From Roseburia intestinalis L1-82 (GTDB taxonomy: Bacteria > Bacillota > Clostridia > Lachnospirales > Lachnospiraceae): a stretch of 22,500 nt of DNA. The notes below the pieces were generated by a model. The model was not told the DNA's origin. It did no database searches and was given only the letters and a program-made list of their open reading frames with translations. Shown here in pieces: positions 1 through 11,352 of this stretch; the stretch's first letter is position 1; every line of letters begins with the position of its first letter. The translations under genes and the position numbers were made by a program. The stretch is taken from contig NZ_LR027880.1 of NCBI RefSeq assembly GCF_900537995.1, positions 1 through 22,500 on the forward strand, written 5' to 3'.

Positions 1-70
1 CCACAGTTATCCCCCGAAAATGTTAAAAAATGTGGGTTGAAGAATGCCGATTTTTAGCGGTTTCGCAAAG

Positions 71-113
71 TTATCCCCAATTTGTGGATAACTTGTGGAT
101 ATTTTATGGATAA
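71..113. promoter_or_regulatory. DnaA-box cluster
   Basis: Four closely spaced DnaA-box-like 9-mers lie here: forward TTATCCCCA at 71-79 (one mismatch), reverse perfect TTATCCACA at 83-91, reverse ATATCCACA at 94-102 (one mismatch) and reverse TTATCCATA at 105-113 (one mismatch). The three reverse boxes are at an 11-bp pitch, so they lie on the same face of the helix, as expected for cooperative DnaA filament nucleation. Confidence 0.85.
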
Positions 114-179
114 TCCACGGATAATCTGTTTATAAACAGGATAATCCCTTATATTTAGCGGTCTATAACTTTTTTCGAC

Positions 180-188
180 TTATTCACA
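180..188 (+). promoter_or_regulatory. DnaA box
   Basis: TTATTCACA matches the TTATNCACA consensus exactly. It stands alone, about 70 bp from the main cluster, at the edge of the AT-rich stretch leading to dnaA. Confidence 0.75.
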
Positions 189-297
189 CATATTTTTTCC
201 CTTCATGCAAATTTTTATTATTCAGGCTCTCTATTTTGCCCAAATTTGGGTTTTTTTGCATTCACCCTAACTTAAAATACCCTGTACAAACTTTTCA

Positions 298-326
298 TTG
301 ATAAAAGCAAAAAAATAGTGTAGGAT
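298..326 (+). promoter_or_regulatory. Probable sigma-A promoter of dnaA
   Basis: TTGATA at 298-303 (-35, 5 of 6) and TAGGAT at 321-326 (-10, 4 of 6) are separated by 17 bp. A start near 333 would give an 88-nt leader before the chosen dnaA start, covering the two-hairpin element. A 7-mer GTAGGAT is repeated at 320-326 and 335-341. The call is from consensus match and position only. Confidence 0.5.
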
Positions 327-362
327 AGAACTATGTAGGATTTTTTATCAGGAGCGTACAAA

Positions 363-405
363 TTTGGGCGTAAGCTCATATTTGTTATGCGCAAAATACA
401 GCGCA
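363..405 (+). repeat. Two-hairpin leader element, copy 1 (upstream of dnaA)
   Basis: Hairpin 1 spans 363-380: core stem TGGGC/GCTCA with a GTAA loop, which would be a GNRA tetraloop in RNA. Hairpin 2 spans 388-405: stem TGCGC (388-392) and GCGCA (401-405) with an 8-nt loop. The 43 nt align without gaps to 18205-18247 between panG and panB, with 33 identities by hand count. The GAGGA ribosome site of dnaA (411-415) follows directly. The copies could be a cis-acting RNA element or members of a dispersed palindromic repeat family. Confidence 0.6.
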
Positions 406-420
406 AAAATGAGGATTAAA

Positions 421-1779
421 ATGGATAAAATTTTAGAAAAATGGGACGAGATTCTCTCAACCGTCAAACATGAGCATGATATCAGTGATATTTCTTTTGA
501 TACCTGGATTCGCCCGCTCGAAGTTTACGGCGTCGAGGGCAGCACTTTATATATACTGGTTCCATCGGAACAGATGACCCTAAGCTATATTTCAAAAAAA
601 TATTATCTTCCTTTAAAGGTAACGATTGCAGAACTTACGGGGACAGAATACGAAATCAAGTTCATCCTGCCGGAACAGACAAAAAATATCCGCACCGGCA
701 ATAGCGGCGTACCGAAAAAAAATGCACTTTCCGAAAAGGCGGACAGATCAAATCTGAATCCGAACTATACATTCGACACGTTCGTCGTCGGCAGCAATAA
801 CCGTTTTGCACAGTCGGCGTCACTTGCCGTTGCTGAATCTCCGGGTGAAGCATACAATCCTCTCTATATTTATGGAGGACCGGGACTTGGGAAAACTCAC
901 CTTATGCATTCCATCGGTCATTTTATATTAGAGAGAAACCCGAACGCAAAAGTACTTTATGTTACATCCGAAGAATTTACCAACGAAGTAATCGAGTCAA
1001 TTCGAAGTGGTAATGCTTCCGCTATGAACAAACTTCGTGAAAAGTATCGTACGATTGATGTATTAATGGTCGATGACGTTCAGTTTATCATCGGTAAGGA
1101 AAGTACACAGGAAGAATTTTTCCATACATTTAATGCACTCCACTCTGCCGGCAAGCAGATTATTTTAACATCCGATAAACCGCCAAAAGACATGGAAACC
1201 TTAGAAGACCGGATTCGTTCACGTTTCGAATGGGGTCTTATTGCTGATATCGGAACTCCAGACTACGAAACACGAATGGCTATCCTGCGAAGAAAAGTTG
1301 AAGCTGACGACATGAAACTCAGCGATGAGATTCTTAATTATATTGCAACTAACATTAAATCCAACATTCGTGAACTTGAAGGAGCTTTAAACAAACTTCT
1401 GGCATATTCCAATCTTGAAAAAACAGATATCACAATGGAAATTGCCATGAAAGAACTTCAGAATATTATTACACCGGACAAGCCAAGAGAGATCACGCCA
1501 CAGCTTGTAATTGAAGTTGTCACCGAACATTTCAATATTTCGCTGGATCAGATGATCTCAAAAAACAGAAGTAACGAAATTGCCAGACCAAGACAGATTG
1601 CAATGTACCTCTGTAAGAATATGACAGATATACCGCTTGACTCGATCGGACAGTTACTTGGGGGAAGAGACCATTCCACCATTATTCATGGTATCAAAAA
1701 AATTGCCGATGAATACGAATCAAACGAAAATACACGCAATTTAATAGAAACTATCAAGAAAAAAATCAATCCTAACTAA
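421..1779 (+). CDS. dnaA: Chromosomal replication initiator protein DnaA
   Basis: DnaA binds the 9-mer boxes at oriC, unwinds the origin in its ATP form and loads the helicase; it also acts as a transcription factor. The 452-residue product is close to the B. subtilis length. Visible parts: N-terminal domain with the WDEIL segment, a linker, the AAA+ domain with Walker A GGPGLGKT at residues 152-159 and Walker B VLMVDD ending at D218-D219, and the C-terminal DNA-binding domain with the DnaA signature GGRDHSTIIHG. I chose ATG 421 because GAGGA sits at 411-415, 5 nt upstream, and the protein starts at the usual place. An in-frame TTG at 364 would add 19 residues that fall inside the hairpin element. 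DnaA boxes on both sides fit autoregulation. Confidence 0.97.
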   Translation: MDKILEKWDEILSTVKHEHDISDISFDTWIRPLEVYGVEGSTLYILVPSEQMTLSYISKKYYLPLKVTIAELTGTEYEIKFILPEQTKNIRTGNSGVPKKNALSEKADRSNLNPNYTFDTFVVGSNNRFAQSASLAVAESPGEAYNPLYIYGGPGLGKTHLMHSIGHFILERNPNAKVLYVTSEEFTNEVIESIRSGNASAMNKLREKYRTIDVLMVDDVQFIIGKESTQEEFFHTFNALHSAGKQIILTSDKPPKDMETLEDRIRSRFEWGLIADIGTPDYETRMAILRRKVEADDMKLSDEILNYIATNIKSNIRELEGALNKLLAYSNLEKTDITMEIAMKELQNIITPDKPREITPQLVIEVVTEHFNISLDQMISKNRSNEIARPRQIAMYLCKNMTDIPLDSIGQLLGGRDHSTIIHGIKKIADEYESNENTRNLIETIKKKINPN

Positions 1780-2116
1780 AGTTATCAAGGTTTTTCGAAG
1801 TTATACACAAAAAATTGTTGATATCTTGTTAAATTAACGTGAATTCCGTATGGACAAGTCTCATTTTCATGTTTAAAACCTGTTTAAGACATTTATGAGC
1901 CTCATCCTCAATTCACATCATTTCAAGATAATTTCCGCATGGTTTTCACAGGGTTATACCACCTCAAATTTTTTTTAACCCCTTGAAAATTAAGGCTTTC
2001 TACGGTTATCAACTTATGAACAGCCTCTAAGACGACTACGGCGGATTTCTATTTATTTTTTTATGAACACGTTTTGGCGAGCCACTACGTTTCATCAGGA
2101 AGGAGTTATCTACAAC
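1780..2116. other. dnaA-dnaN intergenic region with a DnaA box
   Basis: This 337-bp AT-rich gap has no credible ORF. It contains one perfect DnaA box, TTATACACA at 1801-1809, and weaker TTATC-type sequences near 1783 and 2006. B. subtilis also has boxes on both sides of dnaA, so a bipartite origin is plausible. A TTGAAA at 1983-1988 could be a -35 for dnaN, but the matching -10 is poor. The dnaN ribosome site (AGGAAGGAG) lies near 2097-2105. Confidence 0.6.
1801..1809 (+). promoter_or_regulatory. DnaA box downstream of dnaA
   Basis: TTATACACA matches TTATNCACA exactly, 22 bp after the dnaA stop codon. With the upstream cluster it would make the origin bipartite around dnaA. Confidence 0.65.
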
Positions 2117-3229
2117 ATGAAATTAATTTGTTCTAAATCTAATCTGTTACATGGTGTTAATATTGTTTCAAAAGCAGTTCCTACCAGAACTACCATGGCG
2201 ATCTTAGAATGTATTCTGATCGATGCTTCTGCAAACGAAATTAAACTTACTGCAAATGATATGGAACTTGGGATCGAAACAAAGATCGAAGGCGAGATTG
2301 CAGAACGTGGTGTAATCGCACTGGATGCAAAAATCTTTTCCGAGATTGTCCGTAAACTTCCAGACAGTGATGTTACGATCGAAACTGATGCATCCTTTAA
2401 AACAACTATTACATGTGAAAAAGCAAAATTTAACATTGTCGGTAAATCCGGTGATGATTTTTCCTATATTCCGTACATTGAACGTAACGAACCAATCGTT
2501 ATGTCCCAGTTCACCTTAAAAGAAGTCATTCGCCAGACTATTTTCTCCATCGCTGACAATGACAACAACAAATTAATGACAGGTGAGTTGTTCGAGATCG
2601 AAGAAAACGATCTTAAGGTTGTCTCCCTCGACGGACACCGTATTTCGATTCGCAACATTGAATTAAAAAATAATTATTCTCACAAAAAAGTTGTCGTTCC
2701 CGGAAAAACACTTCAGGAAGTCAGCAAAATCCTTCCGGGTAGTGCAGAAGATGAAGTATCTATTTTCCTGACAGACAATCACATCGTTTTTGAGTTTGAA
2801 AATACGACAGTCGTTTCCCGTCTGATCGAAGGTGAATACTTCAAGATTGAACAGATGTTATCTTCTGATTACGAAACAAAAGTAAAAATAAACAAACGTG
2901 AGCTGTTAGACTGTATTGACCGTGCAACACTTCTTGTCAAAGAAGGTGATAAGAAACCGATCATCATGAACATCACAGATGGAACGATGGAATTAAAAAT
3001 CAATTCCTTTATTGGTTCCATGAATGAAGATATCGATATTGCCAAAGAAGGAAAAGATATTTTAATTGGCTTTAATCCAAAGTTTTTCATTGATGCGCTG
3101 CGAGTAATCGATGAAGAAGAAGTAACACTTTACATGGTCAATCCGAAAGCACCATGTTTTATCAAGGATGATGAAGGTACATTTATTTATCTGATTCTTC
3201 CGGTTAACTTTAATGCAGCTGCAAACTAA
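2117..3229 (+). CDS. dnaN: DNA polymerase III beta subunit (sliding clamp)
   Basis: DnaN forms the ring-shaped dimer that tethers DNA polymerase III and repair factors to DNA. The 370-residue length fits the family (366 in E. coli, 378 in B. subtilis). The start MKLICSKSNLL and the end FIYLILPVNF are typical: the C-terminal residues form part of the hydrophobic pocket that binds clamp-binding motifs. Three repeated clamp folds are expected across the length. I chose ATG 2117 because AGGAAGGAG lies about 11 nt upstream and family members start at MKLIC/MKF; an earlier in-frame ATG at 2063 would add 18 unrelated residues. It follows dnaA after a 337-bp gap and precedes the S4-recF-gyrB-gyrA run. 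Confidence 0.97.
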   Translation: MKLICSKSNLLHGVNIVSKAVPTRTTMAILECILIDASANEIKLTANDMELGIETKIEGEIAERGVIALDAKIFSEIVRKLPDSDVTIETDASFKTTITCEKAKFNIVGKSGDDFSYIPYIERNEPIVMSQFTLKEVIRQTIFSIADNDNNKLMTGELFEIEENDLKVVSLDGHRISIRNIELKNNYSHKKVVVPGKTLQEVSKILPGSAEDEVSIFLTDNHIVFEFENTTVVSRLIEGEYFKIEQMLSSDYETKVKINKRELLDCIDRATLLVKEGDKKPIIMNITDGTMELKINSFIGSMNEDIDIAKEGKDILIGFNPKFFIDALRVIDEEEVTLYMVNPKAPCFIKDDEGTFIYLILPVNFNAAAN

Positions 3230-3292
3230 TTATTTTTATAGAATTTGAAATCTATGATTGATATTGCCCAAAGGGCGATAGAAAGGAATTCC

Positions 3293-3504
3293 ATGATAGA
3301 GATTCAGATTAGAGAAACAGATGAATTTATAAAACTTGGACAGGCTTTGAAAAAAGCCGGACTTGTGGAATCCGGTGTTGATGCAAAATTTGTCATCCAG
3401 GATGGTCTGGTAAAAGTCAATGGTGAAACAGAACTTCAGCGTGGAAAAAAAATCCATGATGGTGATGTGATTTCCTATAACGGGGAAACGGTGAAAGTCT
3501 CAAA

Positions 3505-3508
<4 letters not shown>
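3293..3508 (+). CDS. yaaA: S4-domain RNA-binding protein, YaaA type
   Basis: This is a 71-residue protein consisting almost only of an S4 RNA-binding fold, the same length as B. subtilis YaaA, which sits between dnaN and recF. Visible features are the FIKLGQALKKAGLVESG helix region and the strand segment VKVNGE followed by RGKKIHDGD, typical of S4 domains. ATG 3293 is preferred because AGGA at 3284-3287 is 5 nt upstream; a TTG-initiated form from 3245 has no good ribosome site. The TGA stop overlaps the recF start by 4 nt (ATGA), so the two are translationally coupled. A role in ribosome assembly or RNA binding is inferred from family and position. Confidence 0.9.
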
Positions 3509-6553
<3,045 letters not shown>

Positions 6554-6642
6554 CAGATAGGTGCAGCCGGATTTTTAGAAGATGTGATCCGTTTGCAGAA
6601 GTTCGGATGACAGAGACGAGTTAGAAATGGAGAAGAAATCAG

Positions 6643-9267
6643 ATGGATGATAAAATTTTTGATCAGATTCATGACGTCGATTTGAAAAAAACGATGGAAA
6701 CATCCTATATCGATTATGCCATGAGTGTTATCGCGCAGCGTGCGCTCCCTGATGTAAGGGATGGTTTAAAACCGGTACAGCGCCGTGTGCTTTACTCAAT
6801 GATAGAGCTGAACAATGGTCCGGATAAGCCGCATCGTAAATGTGCGCGTATCGTCGGTGATACGATGGGTAAATACCATCCGCACGGAGACAGTTCTATT
6901 TATGGAGCTCTTGTAAATATGGCACAGGAGTGGTCGACCAGATATCCGTTAGTTGACGGTCATGGAAACTTTGGTTCCGTGGACGGTGACGGCGCGGCTG
7001 CCATGCGATATACGGAGGCACGTCTCAGTAAAATTTCCATGGAAATGCTTGCCGATATTGGAAAAGACACCGTTGATTTCGTTCCAAACTTTGATGAGAC
7101 GGAGAAAGAACCTACCGTTCTGCCATCCCGTTATCCGAACCTTTTAGTAAACGGAACTACCGGTATTGCCGTTGGTATGGCAACAAATATTCCGCCGCAC
7201 AACCTGCGCGAAGTCATCAATGCCGTAGTAAAGATCATTGACAACAAAGTCGAGGAGGACCGCGATACCGATATCGAAGAATTACTCTCTATCGTCAAGG
7301 GACCGGACTTCCCTACCGGAGGCATGATTCTTGGAACAGCCGGGATTAATGAGGCTTACCGTACCGGACGTGGAAAAGTCCGTGTGCGTGCAATTACAGA
7401 TATAGAACCAATGCAAAACGGCAAAAACCGTATCGTGGTAACCGAACTTCCGTACATGGTTAATAAAGCGAGACTGATCGAGAAGATCGCCGAGTTAGTC
7501 CGCGATAAAAAAGTGGATGGAATCACAGATCTGCGTGACGAGTCCGACCGTCAGGGTATGCGTATCTGTATCGAACTCCGCCGTGACGTCAATCCGAATG
7601 TCGTATTGAATTTACTTTACAAACATACACAGCTTCAGGATACTTTTGGCGTGATCATGTTAGCACTGGTAAATAACGAGCCGAAAGTTTTAAACCTCTA
7701 CGACATGTTAAAGTATTACCTGATCCATCAGGAAGAGGTCGTTACCAGAAGAACCAAATACGAATTAAACAAAGCGGAAGAACGCGCCCACATTTTAGAG
7801 GGCTTGCTGATCGCACTTGACAATATCGATGAAGTCATCAGCATCATAAGGAGCAGCCAGAATACGCAGGAAGCAAAATCACGTTTGATGGAGCGTTTCT
7901 CCTTAAGCGATGCACAGTCACAGGCAATTGTAGATATGCGTCTGCGTGCACTGACAGGTCTGGAACGCGAAAAACTTGAGGCAGAGTATGCAGAGCTGAT
8001 GGACCGCATTGCAGAATTGCGTGCTATTTTGGCAGATAAGAAAAAACTGCTCGGCGTGATCCGTACGGAGATTCTGCTGATTGCTGATAAATACGGCGAC
8101 GACAGAAGAACATCCATTGGCTTTGACGAGTACGACATTTCCATGGAGGATCTGATTCCAGTAACAAACACTGTCATTACCATGACAAAATTAGGTTACA
8201 TCAAGCGCATGAGCCTTGACAATTTCCGCGCACAGAACCGTGGCGGTAAGGGAATCAAGGGAATGGAGACGATCGATGACGATTACATCGAAGAACTTTT
8301 GATGACGACATCCCATCACTACATGATGTTCTTCACAAACACCGGACGTGTATACCGTATCAAGGCTTACGAGATCCCGGAGGCAAGCCGTACCGCGAGG
8401 GGAACTGCAATCGTAAACCTGCTCCAGCTCCAGCCGGGCGAGAAAATTACGGCAGTTATCCCGATCCGTGAATACACGGAAGGACATTTCCTGTTCATGG
8501 CGACAAAGAAAGGCATTGTGAAGAAAACACCGATTACCGACTATGCAAATGTCAGAAAGACAGGACTTGCTGCGATCAGTTTAAGGGAAGATGATGAGCT
8601 GATCGAGGTAAAAAAGACAGATAACAATCAGGATGTTTTCTTAGTGACGAAATATGGTCAGTGTATCCGGTTTAAAGAGACAGATGTAAGAAAAACAGGC
8701 CGTACTTCCATGGGAGTCATCGGTATGAATCTTACGGATGGGGATGAAGTTATCGGTATGCAGATGCAGTCCCAGGGGGATGCACTCATGATCGTTTCAG
8801 AAAAAGGTCTTGGAAAATGTACACTGATCTCCGAATTTACCACGCAGAACCGTGGCGGTAAGGGTGTAAAATGTTACAAGATCACCGAAAAGACTGGAAA
8901 TATTGTCGGCGTGAAAGCGGTAAACCAGGACAATGAACTGATGCTGATCACCACCGAAGGAATTATTATCCGTATCAAAGTCAGTGATACAACGTTGCTC
9001 GGAAGAATTACTTCCGGTGTCAAACTCATCAACTTAGATGAGAATGTCACTGTGGCAAGTATCGCAAAAGTGCGTGAGGATAAGAGTCTGATCGACAATG
9101 CAGACACATCCGAACTGCTCAGTGAGGAGGAAGAAAAGGAAAGTGCAGCCATCGCTGCGGAAAATGCAAAAAAGGCATCTGTAGAAAATACAGAGACAGA
9201 CGACGAGCTGATGAAAGAACTGTTAGAGCGCGCAGAGGCTGATGGTTCCGAGGATGAGGAAGAATAG
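6643..9267 (+). CDS. gyrA: DNA gyrase subunit A
   Basis: GyrA cuts and rejoins DNA in gyrase. The 874-residue protein has the winged-helix/tower region with catalytic Tyr123 in [10 protein letters not shown] and the quinolone region [10 protein letters not shown] at residues 79-88. The beta-pinwheel C-terminal domain carries two full GyrA-box-like motifs QNRGGKG at residues 531-537 and 735-741. The tail, from about residue 825 on, is acidic (SEEEEKE, GSEDEEE). The position equivalent to E. coli Ser83 is Ser84, but the Asp87 equivalent is Gly88. GGAGA lies upstream of the ATG. There is no obvious terminator before the HipA-like gene 33 nt downstream, so they may share a transcript. Confidence 0.97.
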   Translation: MDDKIFDQIHDVDLKKTMETSYIDYAMSVIAQRALPDVRDGLKPVQRRVLYSMIELNNGPDKPHRKCARIVGDTMGKYHPHGDSSIYGALVNMAQEWSTRYPLVDGHGNFGSVDGDGAAAMRYTEARLSKISMEMLADIGKDTVDFVPNFDETEKEPTVLPSRYPNLLVNGTTGIAVGMATNIPPHNLREVINAVVKIIDNKVEEDRDTDIEELLSIVKGPDFPTGGMILGTAGINEAYRTGRGKVRVRAITDIEPMQNGKNRIVVTELPYMVNKARLIEKIAELVRDKKVDGITDLRDESDRQGMRICIELRRDVNPNVVLNLLYKHTQLQDTFGVIMLALVNNEPKVLNLYDMLKYYLIHQEEVVTRRTKYELNKAEERAHILEGLLIALDNIDEVISIIRSSQNTQEAKSRLMERFSLSDAQSQAIVDMRLRALTGLEREKLEAEYAELMDRIAELRAILADKKKLLGVIRTEILLIADKYGDDRRTSIGFDEYDISMEDLIPVTNTVITMTKLGYIKRMSLDNFRAQNRGGKGIKGMETIDDDYIEELLMTTSHHYMMFFTNTGRVYRIKAYEIPEASRTARGTAIVNLLQLQPGEKITAVIPIREYTEGHFLFMATKKGIVKKTPITDYANVRKTGLAAISLREDDELIEVKKTDNNQDVFLVTKYGQCIRFKETDVRKTGRTSMGVIGMNLTDGDEVIGMQMQSQGDALMIVSEKGLGKCTLISEFTTQNRGGKGVKCYKITEKTGNIVGVKAVNQDNELMLITTEGIIIRIKVSDTTLLGRITSGVKLINLDENVTVASIAKVREDKSLIDNADTSELLSEEEEKESAAIAAENAKKASVENTETDDELMKELLERAEADGSEDEEE

Positions 9268-9300
9268 ATAACCGTATAGTGAAGAAAGGGCAGAAGCTGA

Positions 9301-10392
9301 ATGGAAAAAACAGTGTATGAACTAATGCATGGCGAAAAGATAGTAGTAGACATTGGGACGAACGGAGTATGCACAGTTTTGGACAGGGCGTTTCTGCCCT
9401 TTTCAATTTATCTGGAGGATACAGCAGAAAATGATGATCTCGATATCCGCATGGATAACCTCACAAATTTTTATTACTGGTGTGCAACCCGTGTTCTGAC
9501 ACTTGACCGTGTCTATGCAAAGGAAATTTTAAACAGTATCGGGGCACTGCAGGCGCAGACCGACCGTGACCGTGCCAAAATAGCGCTGTCCTATCACTGT
9601 CTGTCACTGACTGATATTTTCTGGGTCAGGGAAAAAGGGGAGAATATCACATTTTCACAGATCAATCTTTTTGAAAATCATCTGGATAATGCACTTGTAG
9701 ATATTTCCCTGCGCGGAAAACAGATGACCGTAGAGAACAGTTACCTGATCGCTGACGATCTCTCAACCAACGGTGTGTTTCCCAAAGCGTGGATCAGGGA
9801 GAAAAATTCGTTTGCACTTTTAAAAGATGGAAACATCAGGGCTGTGGAAAATGAAATCCTGTCAAGTAAGATCTGCCGCTGTTTTGACTGCAGACAGGTG
9901 CTCTATGAGGAAAGTATGTTTGACGGACAGAAAGTTTCAAAAAGCAGAATCATTACGTCGGTGGATTACAGCATGGTATCAATGGAGGCATTTGAGATCT
10001 ATGCAGCAAATCATGACATTCACGTTATGGATTTCGTGTTAAAGCTGGATGCATATTCCTACTACATGATGAACCTGCTCGATTACCTGATTGGCAACAC
10101 GGACCGCCACTGGGGAAACTGGGGATTTCTGGTGGACAACCGCACAAACCAGCCGGTACGCCTGTTTGACCTGATGGATCTCAACCAGACTTTTTTGGCA
10201 TATGATACGCCAGATGGTGCAAACTGCATGACTACCGGAAACCGGAAAATGTCACAGCGTGAGGCTGCGGTGGAAGCAGTAAAAAATATCGGACTGAATC
10301 AGAAGGATGAGATCAAAGACGAGTGGTTCAAAGGCAGGGAAAAAGAGAGGGAGATGTTCTGGTGCAGATTTGGAATATTAAAGGAACAATGA
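9301..10392 (+). CDS. HipA-like kinase-fold protein, orphan (no HipB)
   Basis: The C-terminal half has the HipA-type catalytic signature: GNTDRHWGNWGFLVD at residues 265-279, with D268 as the likely catalytic base and N273 as metal ligand, then LFDLMDLNQ with D290 at the DFG-like position. FALLKDG around residue 174 could supply the ATP-contacting lysine. These features suggest a serine/threonine kinase fold related to HipA/CtkA proteins. The first 150 residues are not recognised. No HTH (HipB-like) partner flanks it: upstream is gyrA, 33 nt away, and downstream is a probable gene remnant. AAAGGG at 9285-9290 is a usable ribosome site. Length is 363 residues, shorter than E. coli HipA (about 440). 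Substrate and toxicity are unknown. Confidence 0.75.
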   Translation: MEKTVYELMHGEKIVVDIGTNGVCTVLDRAFLPFSIYLEDTAENDDLDIRMDNLTNFYYWCATRVLTLDRVYAKEILNSIGALQAQTDRDRAKIALSYHCLSLTDIFWVREKGENITFSQINLFENHLDNALVDISLRGKQMTVENSYLIADDLSTNGVFPKAWIREKNSFALLKDGNIRAVENEILSSKICRCFDCRQVLYEESMFDGQKVSKSRIITSVDYSMVSMEAFEIYAANHDIHVMDFVLKLDAYSYYMMNLLDYLIGNTDRHWGNWGFLVDNRTNQPVRLFDLMDLNQTFLAYDTPDGANCMTTGNRKMSQREAAVEAVKNIGLNQKDEIKDEWFKGREKEREMFWCRFGILKEQ

Positions 10393-10401
10393 AAAGCGTA
10401 A

Positions 10402-10527
10402 AAATCTGAAGTTGCAAAGAGCGTGGGTTATGGAACAATTTTAAGTGAACAAGATTACGAATTGTGGAAAATGAGGGAGCAGATTGAAAAATTTGTGGAA
10501 AACCATAAGGTAAAAACTGTTATGTGA
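10402..10527 (+). pseudogene. Possible remnant of a gene 3' end
   Basis: An open frame of about 41 codons runs from just after a stop at 10399-10401 to TGA at 10525-10527. It reads protein-like, including GYGTILSEQDYELWKMREQ and then IEKFVENHKVK. It has no good start or ribosome site; a GTG occurs early. It looks like the C-terminal end of a lost gene, or a short gene I do not recognise. The rest of the gap to 10623 is AT-rich with no feature except a TATGAT at 10565-10570 (possible -10) and the AAAGGTGG ribosome site at 10607-10614 of the next gene. Confidence 0.3.
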
Positions 10528-10623
10528 GACTTTAGAAAAAATGGAAAAACAAAAAACTTTGTTGTATGATGAAATGAAGCAAAACAATTAAAATGGGGTA
10601 ATGTAGAAAGGTGGTACAAGCAT

Positions 10624-11352
10624 ATGAACTTGACAGCAATTCAAAGCAAAGTCACAAGAGGAAATTATGTCAATGTAAAAAAATCTGTAATTTTATCTGC
10701 CGAAAAGGAACAGCCGGCGGAAAATAAAGTGACAGGGCAGCAGTCTGAAGTTACGCGTCCGGTACATACGATTGTTTCCGATTCATCCGCTGCAAATCCG
10801 GTCCGGGATAAACTGCAGTCTGAGAGTGAGCAGATTCAGGATGATGGAGTAAAAGATTTATTTCAGCAGATGGTAAATTCCTATAAAAATTTAAATCTGC
10901 ATCTGGTTGAATCTGAGGAAGAATGCAAAGAGACCGAAGCAGCAAAAGACGGCGATCAGAATAAAAACAATATCATCAATGTAGATACAAAAGTCATTTT
11001 GTCTATGAAACAAAGCCAGGAATATGCAGAACGGGTTGATTATATTTTGCAGAATGCGAATGAAGTGACAAGCGGATTTATCGAAGATTGTATACAGCAT
11101 GCAAAAGAACTTTCAAACGATGAGACAATCTGTACGGTAGGAAAAATTGAGACAAAGCTCATAGATGATGGTGGCAAACCGGCACTGGTCACATCCGTGC
11201 ATTTTGAATATACATCGAAACATTCGGATGAAGTGAGGGAACACAGATGGGACGGAAATGTGGAAAACCTGAAAAAAGAATATATACAGAAAATAGCGGA
11301 AAAATTTGAGGACAGAATGGAAGAATTGTTAAGAGACAGGGAGGAAATATGA
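10624..11352 (+). CDS. Unrecognised soluble acidic protein coupled to an ABC exporter
   Basis: I do not recognise this 242-residue protein. It has no signal peptide or membrane segment. Residues 1-70 are Ser/Gln/Lys-rich and probably disordered; the middle is acidic (ESEEECKETEAA); the second half looks folded, with the helix-like SMKQSQEYAERVDYILQNA, then a strand-like ALVTSVHFEYTSK, and ends in a charged helix EKFEDRMEELLRDREE. Three cysteines are scattered without a metal-site pattern. The AAAGGTGG ribosome site is 9 nt upstream of the ATG. Its TGA overlaps the exporter ATG by 4 nt (ATGA), so both are made together. It may be an accessory factor, regulator or cargo of the exporter; nothing in the sequence decides this. 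Confidence 0.8.
   Translation: MNLTAIQSKVTRGNYVNVKKSVILSAEKEQPAENKVTGQQSEVTRPVHTIVSDSSAANPVRDKLQSESEQIQDDGVKDLFQQMVNSYKNLNLHLVESEEECKETEAAKDGDQNKNNIINVDTKVILSMKQSQEYAERVDYILQNANEVTSGFIEDCIQHAKELSNDETICTVGKIETKLIDDGGKPALVTSVHFEYTSKHSDEVREHRWDGNVENLKKEYIQKIAEKFEDRMEELLRDREEI

Larger units (their letters stand above)
1..297. other. Replication origin region (oriC) upstream of dnaA
   Basis: This gene-free stretch carries a dense set of DnaA-box-like 9-mers next to dnaA, the usual position of oriC in Firmicutes. Boxes seen: TTATCCCCC at 7-15, TTATCCCCA at 71-79, a perfect reverse TTATCCACA at 83-91, reverse ATATCCACA at 94-102, reverse TTATCCATA at 105-113, and a perfect forward TTATTCACA at 180-188. 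The window opens with CCACAG, which may be the right half of another box cut by the window edge. Downstream, about 189-320 is very AT-rich and could hold the unwinding element. A 9-mer TTTAGCGGT occurs at 53-61 and 154-162, and a perfect 12-bp palindrome CCCAAATTTGGG lies at 239-250. No coding region is visible. Function as origin is inferred from box density and the dnaA context. Confidence 0.85.

Noticed and set aside
364..420. N-terminal extension of dnaA from TTG 364 with an AGGAG at 350-354
   Set aside because: The extra 19 residues do not look like DnaA and fall in the hairpin element that also occurs before panB. ATG 421 has its own GAGGA site and gives the normal length.
2063..2116. 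Upstream in-frame start for dnaN
   Set aside because: It adds 18 residues not seen in sliding clamps, and the ribosome site AGGAAGGAG fits ATG 2117.
6554..6642. Small gene or regulatory RNA in the gyrB-gyrA gap
   Set aside because: Only a weak 5-bp inverted repeat (ATCCG/CGGAT) with a 12-nt loop is visible, and there is no ORF with a start.
7728..8183. Antisense 151-residue ORF inside gyrA, and similarly 8874-9374, 15649-16125 and 4082-4492
   Set aside because: They lie fully opposite well-supported genes, are serine/leucine-rich or otherwise unlike real proteins, and have no ribosome sites or motifs.
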